Below the pieces are notes generated by a model. It ran no database searches, was not told where the DNA came from, and worked only from the letters and a program-made list of their open reading frames with translations. The position numbers and the translations under genes are program-made. Positions 56,788-64,000 of a DNA stretch of 64,000 bases are shown piece by piece. The stretch comes from Venturia oleaginea. Lineage: Eukaryota; Ascomycota; Dothideomycetes; Venturiales; Venturiaceae. Positions within the stretch are counted from its first letter, which is position 1. Each line of letters starts with the position of its first letter. Location of the stretch: the NCBI GenBank assembly GCA_013176395.1, contig JABMLP010000004.1, positions 620,001 through 684,000 on the forward strand, given 5' to 3'.

Positions 56788-56949
56788 TTAATACAAATCC
56801 AGAAATCCACCCTTGACCGTTGAGAAATTGTACCTCCTGAAAAACAAAAAGAAACGGCGCATCCAAAGACGTCCTACTCTCCACGAAAGTTCTACACTCA
56901 GACTAATTAACAAACCCTTATAAATCTCGCGGTTCCTATCCCTCTTCGT

Positions 56950-58060
56950 CATTGTGGCCTGTCGCATCATCTTATCCTGCATCTCCATCTTGGCCTCCCC
57001 AGTCATCGACCCATAACCGATCGCCTCGCCCTTCACATCCTTCTTGGTCTTCTCCGCTCCCCACACACCCATCTCCTCACGATGCTGCAAACAATATTCG
57101 CACGACTCGAAGACTTTATCACCCTATTGTGCTTGATGCACTGATGCGTGGTCATGGAGTTGTGACCATGACAACTTGCGGGGTGGCGCCTCCTCCTCGG
57201 ACTCTTCGTAGTCATCTTCATTGAGGAAGTCCTGCATTTCAGCTACAAGATCATCGTCTTCTGAAGTATTGAACTGTGAAGATTCTGGCTGAAATTCATC
57301 CTCAGAGAAGTCAATGAACGCAGTCTCTTTGGCAGCGAACATATTGGCAGAACGTTGAGGCGAAGCTAAGTGTGATTAGTTGTCTTGGTCGAAATGTCCC
57401 GGCAAAGACGTGTACTCACCCGCTCTATCATCCTCATGGTCCTGCATCTGTGATTGGTCTAATTGGACCATCGGAAACCCAGGCTGGGACGGATACTCTG
57501 GCGTCGGAGCAGGCTCTGAAAGAGCACCATTGGGCAAATCATAGCCCTCACCATCGAACTCTAGCGCATGAGACTGGGCCTGTGGCATTCTGGCAAATTC
57601 TCCTTGCGTGTAACCGTTAACTTGGCTCACTTGCTAATGATCGAATAGATTGGACTGGTCATTTTGGTTTTGAGACAGGAGTTCTAGGCCATCAGTATTG
57701 GCCTCGAAAGTCTGCCCAGTCTGATCTTCTGGAAATTGTGAACTCTCTCCCTGTGAGTAGTAGCGAATGAAGTCGTTCACTTGAGAGAGATCGAGGTCGT
57801 CGAAGCTGTACTGTTCGTTTCGGTTTGTTGGCCCAAGTCCTGCGCCACGGCCATTGCCCTCTTCCAATCCACCAGGGAAATATCCGCTGTCGTTTAGTCC
57901 AGCCTTGGATGGACTGGATGGGGTCTGCGAAATATGCGGCTCCTCAGCCGAGTCCACCTCAACCCCATCTGTAGCTGGTGGGCTAGAAGGAAGATGCTGT
58001 ACCCTATCGGCAGCAGTTAAGTCTACAGCACTGTGGAACGTTGGTGGACCTGGATACTCA
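56950..58060 (-). CDS. Probable 3' exons of the 57-61 kb Gln-rich gene
   Basis: Minus-strand coding continues past the 58069 stop. An exon beginning GEYPGPPTFHSAVDLTAAD (from about 58045) reads through SFDDLDLSQVNDFIRYYSQG to a TAG at 57634. It continues in the same phase with QVSQVNGYTQGEFARMPQAQ. A clean intron (GTGAGT near 57422, branch CTAATCAC, CTTAG near 57366) joins an acidic exon, FAAKETAFIDFSEDEF. A last block has SCEYCLQHREEMGVW. A GTATCC donor in exon 2 near 58150 could link these exons in frame to the upstream part. The TAG at 57634 remains unexplained: an undetected intron or a nonsense mutation. Confidence 0.45.
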
Positions 58061-58068
58061 CCCTGCCA

Positions 58069-60956
58069 TTAAGCACCACCGATCGGAACTTGGGACATTG
58101 CCATGAGGTCGTACCTAATTGGGCTTGAAAAAGGTGCTGGAAATCCAGCGGAGCTGGATACTTCACCAATTGGGTCCGAATTCAAGTCGGCAGACTGTTC
58201 TTGGAAGTCGTCTGCTGGTCCATAAGGGCTTGAACTAAAATCTGCCCACTTTTCATCATCCACGAGTGACTGCTCTCGCTGAGAGCGCACCTCTTGGCGA
58301 AGCTCATGGCTGGACATAATAGCTTCTCCTTGTTCCTGTCGAACCCGCTCATTTGACACAGCTGCATTCACGATGTGTTCCCAGCCTGGGTTGACGACTT
58401 GGGCAACTTTCTCATGCTGCTGAGATCGAGTCTGCTGCTGACGGTGATCGACATGAGTGGGCACGTTGGGTCGCCTCGATGGATTTCCGCGCTGGTTTTG
58501 GTTCATCTGCTGCACGAGAGATCCACGGCTAGCAGCAGCTAGTTTTATCGTAGATGAGTCCTGCGAATCATATCCAGCTGGGTCAGTCTTACGCTTCTTG
58601 GCTCTATCATTGCGATCTTCCTTGCCCTGCTGGCTCATCGTGGAAGGGTGGAAGGGCTGTGTACCAGTCTGTTGTTCGATCCGCTGATGGTGGCGAGAAG
58701 AGGGAAAGCTGGCAAAAAACTGCTGAGTGCCAGGAGACTGCATGTTCTCAAAAGTGTGCTGCTGCTGTGGTGGTGGCATAGCAAGAGCCTGGACATTGGT
58801 AGGCATATCAAGGCCCTGCTGAGTAGAAGGCTCAGCAGTACGCTGGCGCCTGGTAGCCCTAGCTGGGGCTGGCGCAGCAGCTTTTCTACCTCGACCCTTC
58901 ACAAATTGTGTCTGCCTACGGTTCTCCTCGATTGGCGGCAATTGATTTCCATTGTTGTAGTACTTTGGATAGAAAAGCTTCCAAATCTCCTCGTTCTGGC
59001 GGAGATGCTCGTGCAAATCTGGCTCCGGAAGACCAGCCTTCTTGAGTTCGTCGGCCAGCGGCCGAGGAATTGACATTGGTTTTCTCAGCGGAAAATCGTG
59101 ATTGCCGCTGAGTCCACCTCCTGTGAAGGAGGTCCGAGTAAAATAACGACCATCAGTGGACTTCAAAATATCACCAATGGTGTTCTGTCAAACGTTAGCA
59201 TTGTCTATCGAATCTGGAGCCAAGAGGAACTTACATGCAAGAGACGAGCACCATTGATCTTCGGCAGAACTTCTTTGAAAACCTTGGTCAAAGATTTCTC
59301 CTTCTCGCCTTTAGCGACCCGAGCGATCTTGGCATCGCCCATGAATTGTCCATTATGCTCTCGCAATCGCTGCTGACGCATGGAGATGGTGTTATTCTTG
59401 TACTTCTTCTGCTTAACCGCAGGAGTATCGCCTGGCAATTCGTTGCGGTAGGCGGTTATTCGAGGAACGATGAACTGGTGCATCAAATCCCTATGCTGCG
59501 GTGCTCTAGCATGGTACTCAAGCATTTGTGCTGGGCTCAAGGTCTTGACATGGATGGCGGGCGGAAGAAAATGGTTTGGGTCTTCTGGCGTCAAGCAATA
59601 CTCTGGGAACGGCGAGGTGAAGAATTCCAGCACTTGCCCGGGATAGTCAACCCAATGTTCGTCCACGGCCTTCTTGATAACCTTCTGTGGTGGTCGCACA
59701 AAATCCAGCGAGTAGTTGGTCAAGTTGTCTACCGGGCAATCTGGTGGAATGGTCACTTGCGCTGGGGCTGACTGTATCTCTACCGTCGGTTCACGCGATG
59801 TATTCGACGCTTGAGTTCTACCTATATTGGCAGAGCCCTGTTGCAGCTCAAGGCTCTCCTGGTATGATTGGGGCGCTGAGTTTTGCACTGTGGACAGTGG
59901 GACCCGCTGCTGATGGTTTGTATTTCGCTGAGATACCATTGCCCGATGTTGGCGTCCGTCTTGAATGGGAGAGTTCTGATATGACGTGGAGTTGCCTGTC
60001 GAAGTCCGAGAACGTCCACCGTATCCCATCGTACTTGAAATTGTGTGGTTCTGTACGAAAGCCGGTGAATGTCGCTGTGGTTGAGGAGCCGCAAGAGGTG
60101 GTGGCTGTCGCTGATGACTCGGACGAGGTTGCTGGTACTCGTTTTGAGGATGCTGCTGAAATGCAGGGAACTGCTGCTGCATGCCATTGATTCCTATGGG
60201 CGCCAGAGCCTGTTGTGGACGATGGGTATGGGCATCCTCAGCACCGAATCGAGGCTCAGCGTACTGATTCTGGCTACCATAAGACATCTGGTTGCTGGTC
60301 TGCTGCTGCCAATTGGATTGTTCGTATCCTAAACCCTGAAGATGCCCAGAGTCATGGCGGCCATGGCCTCCAATATGACCTTGATCGTTCACCACAGAGT
60401 ACTGTGGCAGGAAGTCAGTCTGCTGCAAGTTGTACTGAGAGTTTAAATACGATTCAAAACGTAGTCTATCGTTGAATCCTTGCTGTGGCTGTAGCGGCTG
60501 TCGAATATTGTCGTACACCTGAGAGCCCTGCCAATTGCCCTGGGGGTAACTGGCTGGAAAAAGATCGCCTTGATGTCCATCCCATTGCTGCTGCGATGCC
60601 ATGGGAGAGAATTGCTCGGTATCGAGAGGTTGTGGGACAATTTCCCCCACGAAAGCATTAAGGACCTCGTCGACTCCAATCGGCCGCGAATCGGAGTCGC
60701 TAGACTGGCCTGAGGTAGCTGGTTCATTGTAGAAGTTTTTGGACTGCTCGTCGGTCATGGTAAAGCCATGTGCGCCTCCAAATCCAGGTGCCGAATCGTT
60801 CTGCTGGAGGCCGTTTTGGGTGTGCTGGTCTTTGTGAAACCGATTCGTCCTATCGCCCTGCTCTTCCAAGGCAGGATCGATTTCGTATGCTTCAACAGAT
60901 TGAATCTCTCTCTGAAAGAGGCGGGCAAGAGACGAGAGTGGTGGTACCGATGCCAT
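58069..60956 (-). CDS. Large Gln/Pro-rich protein, probably nuclear
   Basis: Exons 59235-60956 and 58069-59184 with a 50-bp intron (GTAAGT, branch GCTAACG, GACAG) give 945 codons if translation ends at 58069. Residues 1-390 are low-complexity Gln/Ser/His-rich. A conserved block follows: DFVRPPQKVIKKAVDEHWVD, FFTSPFPEYCLTPEDPNHFL, HQFIVPRITAYRNELPG and MRQQRLREHNGQFM. Across the intron: FKEVLPKINGARLLH, then NTIGDILKSTDGRYF and DELKKAGLPEPDLHEHLRQN with EEIWKLFYPKYYN. The rest has basic KGRGRKAAAPAPARATRR and Gln-rich stretches. No known domain. Gln-rich composition suggests transcription or chromatin roles; this is inference. Confidence 0.7.
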
Positions 60957-61948
60957 TATTTTGCGTTGCTTTAGATCGGTTTAAATGTTGTATATGTGTG
61001 TGGTAGCGAAGAATTGGAGTAGCGAGGAGTGTTGTAAAGATGTGTTGAAGAGTCAAAAGAGCAAGGAGCGCTATAGCCAAAGTCCCGGGTGTACAGGGAA
61101 TGTTGATATGAAGAGGAGGGTTGTATTTGAGTCGATCTCGTGCTGACGCGAAAAAGTCGAGCGGCGCGAAGGTAGAGAGATGGAGAGATAGGCCGGTAGA
61201 TGTTGGTAGTAGCTGCGATGTTGCTTGCGATTCAAGGAGTTGATGCAGAGTCGGAGTAGAAGATCGAGTCGGCCTTTATAAGACGCGCCATCGTGTTGGA
61301 AGAGACGAGAGTTGTCTAGAGCACATTAGCGAGATGTTTTGTGTTTAGGGTGTTGTTACTTCGTCACCTATGTGTGAAATGGAGCTCATCGTGATGTTGT
61401 AGACCTCGAAGTGGTGGGCAATCGAGGCGCGTTGCTGGGCAAAAGTGGTGAAATTGTGGGTGTGATTTGGGAGGTTCATGTTGAACTTTTCCCACTTGGA
61501 GGGCTAGATTCAGCTGATTGGTCTCCTTTTTTTCCATTTTGAAGAGCCTGGATCGCAAGTCCGAGGATATAGGTAAGAAGGCAAGTGTATACGGAGGCAC
61601 AGGTTGGAGCAGAAGCAAAGGTAGGATGAGAGAGGCACCAATGTGTCGTGAATTGGTTATTTGTGCTATTTTCAATGATTGCCCAAACTATGCCTGTCCG
61701 ATTATGAATTTCCTGTCTGACATAACCATAGGTAGATCCTCAGCAATTTCTCTGTGGAATAATGCCAGGAACGTGTATCCTACCCAGTCAGATCCATGAA
61801 TGTAATCCTGTTTCGACAATTATTACATTACTGGAAGCTGGACTTAGGCGTAAGCTGACGCAAATGTAGTGCGTCCGATGCTTTTCGCTCGAAGTTGTTT
61901 GTGTAAATACGGTTTGCGTTTGACTTTTTAGCCGGGATTGCGTGCAAA
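60957..61948. other. Promoter-side spacer
   Basis: Roughly 1 kb upstream of the large Gln-rich gene, without ORFs of protein character. It also covers the 3' flank of the 195-aa gene. Confidence 0.5.
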
Positions 61949-62662
61949 TCAGGCGTCAACATCGACGAGAGTCTCCTTCGAGGCCTTTATTCGATTGGCA
62001 AAGAGAATAAGGTCAACCATCTTGCGGATATAATCTTCATCTTCACCGACTTGCTCCTTAATCTCGTTCAAATCCTTTCCCTCTAAGCCATAGCAGATGT
62101 TCTGAATTTCTTGAGGCAGTGTAATGATGGTTCTGAGGGATTGGGCCTCGTTGAGCTCTTCTTGGAGCTGGCGGTAGAGGTTTGAGCGGGCGCGAACAAC
62201 GTCACTCTCGCCATTAATCTTGATTGCGGAGGTCGTGAAACGACGCGGAGCGACTTGCCGCTTTGAGAACGTTAGAGTATCGGTGTCTGCACCGCTCTGG
62301 GGCTCATACTTGATATACGTTGGGTTGAGGCTGTCAAGCGGAACAGACTTGTAGCTACGGTTCATTGATTCCAGCTTTGCGGCGTGCTGCTCATTCTTCA
62401 CGCGGGCATTGAAGTTTGGCTCAGCTTTAATCACCTCATTCGGACCGTATTCTGGGTCCTCACGAGTCTCTGCTATGAAGCCAGCTGTTGCTAAAGGCGC
62501 AAGTCAGTAAAGCATTTGCAAATCGACAGCGCATGCTCTAAATTTCTGGCGATATCATCAAATAGACTCGTCGGGAGTTTAGAGCATACTGTCTTGATTA
62601 GAAGCAGTGAACTTACCGATTGGAATTGATGGAGTGGCGTTATTGGCGCCGAAGTGAGACAT
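61949..62662 (-). CDS. Conserved-looking hypothetical protein, 195 aa
   Basis: Exons 62617-62662 and 61949-62490 with a 126-bp intron (GTAAGT..CCTTTAG) give 195 aa beginning MSHFGANNATPSIPI. The protein is hydrophilic. A helical C-terminal half (YRQLQEELNEAQSLRTIITL, then EDEDYIRKMVDLILFANRIK) could form a coiled coil or helical bundle. No TM segment or signal peptide. I do not recognise the family. Phase and start are unambiguous, and the gene shows no decay in contrast to its surroundings. Confidence 0.75.
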
Positions 62663-63524
62663 GATTGCGGTTGTTGTGATGGTGCTGGTGGATGCTGTTG
62701 TTGTTGTGAAGAGAGAGTTTGTCAGGCGGCAAAGGATTTATGTTGACGAATGACCAGGGTGGTCATAGCTGAGGGGACAAACAAGGCTGCTATCGGAGGA
62801 AGGAGGTAAGTCCCCGTGCTGCTGATTTGGATAGGTGATTCTGAATCCAATTGAGGGGTCGCAAAATTCCTGGCTCTTTTGGGACTGTGGTTGCAATTAT
62901 CTCATGCTAATGATTCCAGTTAGAAGGAGAATCTACATGCATCGAATGAAGAAAATATAATGCTGCAATAGTATTCTGATAGATCTTATCTTTTTATATA
63001 CATCTACAATGGTCCGCTGCATTGAATTTCGAATTCGAGAAGTTCCCAGAAATATATCAGCATCGTTTGCTGTTTGCTAACCTCACAAAGCTCCTAACAA
63101 TCCGCAGCGTCCGTAGCTTAGATGTCGTCACTTTCAGGTTGTTTGAATATTATCTCACTGCATTCGTTGATTGAGAACCTCAAAACAATGTCTCACTTCG
63201 ATAGCTTCTTTGCAATTTTACTAGGCTGAAACTGTATCTCGTGACTCGGTTGCATCCCATTTTACCTGAAAGGTTATGTTGTTCTCTAAACATAACTGTG
63301 TCAATCTTGATTATCCCCGGTATCCTACAGATAATCCTCCGAGTCCTATATCAATATAGATAATAATACAATATCACATGAAATAAGATTTGTGGCTGTG
63401 CTTTCGGCCGAGTTTCGTTGATCTCCTTTCTCAGCTCAGACTCCCTCCCCTTCTGCTTCTGCAACATCAAAATCATCATTCTCGAACCTCTTGCATCACA
63501 GCCTGAGATCAGTTATCACAATAC
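62663..63524. other. Intergenic, no supported gene
   Basis: Promoter-side sequence of the 195-aa gene, then AT-rich sequence with no ORF of protein character. A short GTT repeat lies at about 62695-62710. Confidence 0.5.
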
Positions 63525-64000
63525 CTAGGAACTCTGGGATTCCCAAGCTCCTGCCAGCTCTTTGTAGGCTTTCGTAGCTTTTCTACACATGCTGTTCTCC
63601 TGGCCATATTCTGCTTGCGTGGCAATCGCCATCGTTCTCACGAGCTTTAGCACGGCTTGCTAACGGACTTGCCGTCCCATTCTTTCATCTCTGGACTCCC
63701 TATCGTAGGCCCGGATAACGAAGTTACAAACCGCTGGTATCTTGCAGAATATCTTTTGGCTTTCTAAGAACTCGATGTAGGCTTCATACTGGTTCTGGAG
63801 AGTGTTGAAATCGTCTAGCCACGGTTTGGGAAGCCTTGGTGGAGGTACTTGTTTAAAAAGAAGCGTCGCGCCTCATTGGATTGATTTCATCGGCATTCTC
63901 GCATGCTTTATAACTGCGATCGAATCCCCATTTCACCTTGATGATCCTCTTCCGCCGGCTTACGGATCGATACCTAAACTCCTTGTTCGCTTCAAACATC
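63525..64000 (-). pseudogene. Decayed hypothetical gene, 5' part beyond edge
   Basis: From the right edge the minus strand reads ANKEFRYRSVSRRKRIIKVK to a stop near 63856. A second frame continues with LPKPWLDDFNTLQNQYEAYI, PAVCNFVIRAYDRESRDERM, an in-frame TAG (63660-63662) and TQAEYGQENSMCRKATKAYK, ending at 63525. The frameshift plus the TAG (CAG-to-TAG type) mark it as a pseudogene. Family unknown. Confidence 0.45.

Noticed and set aside
1..64000. CRISPR arrays, bacterial operons, phage modules, rRNA genes
   Set aside because: No regularly spaced repeats, Shine-Dalgarno-led gene strings or rRNA-like sequence; introns and fungal transposons indicate a eukaryotic nuclear origin.

Overview
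The window looks like nuclear DNA of a filamentous ascomycete (Pezizomycotina). Genes carry short spliceosomal introns of about 40-130 bp with GTRNGT-type donors. There are fungus-type families (DUF3405, HNH_2 and OTT_1508-like proteins, fungal Tc1 and pogo elements). Many repeated sequences carry nonsense codons of the kind that C-to-T (RIP-like) mutation makes. The exact class (Leotiomycetes or Dothideomycetes) is a guess.

Layout. 0-23 kb is gene-sparse. It holds the 5' part of a secreted Cys-containing protein cut by the left edge, a small TM protein, several hypothetical or decayed genes (one an RRM-family relic), a complete five-exon mitochondrial carrier (15.0-16.4 kb), a three-exon small secreted cysteine-rich protein (17.0-17.5 kb), a small Cys-rich ORF (18.9 kb), a decayed gene (20.4-21.0 kb) and a three-exon PPPDE/LRAT-like protein (21.2-22.3 kb). 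23.05-25.58 kb is a single-exon type II membrane protein of the DUF3405 family. 25.8-27.65 kb is a pogo/Fot-type DNA transposon with about 60-bp inverted repeats. A J-domain pseudogene follows.

29.4-38.9 kb is a nested retrotransposon block on the minus strand. A degenerate Ty3/gypsy chromodomain element is interrupted by a recent Ty1/copia element (29944-34087) with 168-bp LTRs (one mismatch) and a GAAAC target duplication. The copia element keeps one 1186-codon ORF but lacks the reverse transcriptase core. 39-49 kb is a mosaic of accessory genes and transposons: a DUF7587-like pseudogene, two HNH_2 nuclease-like genes, an OTT_1508-like deaminase pseudogene and an ISG12/IFI6-like membrane protein. 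Within it lies a Tc1/mariner element that a MULE entered at its stop codon. A second pogo-type element follows at 49.4-51.2 kb. 53-61 kb carries two related Gln/acid-rich genes that share an intron position and probably a Cys-rich tail. 62-64 kb has an intact 195-aa two-exon gene and a decayed gene at the right edge.

Apart from the transposon modules there is no operon-like grouping. The most suggestive grouping is the 39-49 kb island of nuclease-, deaminase- and ISG12-type domains, whose members are partly inactivated and TE-invaded. That fits a fast-turnover defence or allorecognition region, but this is inference only.
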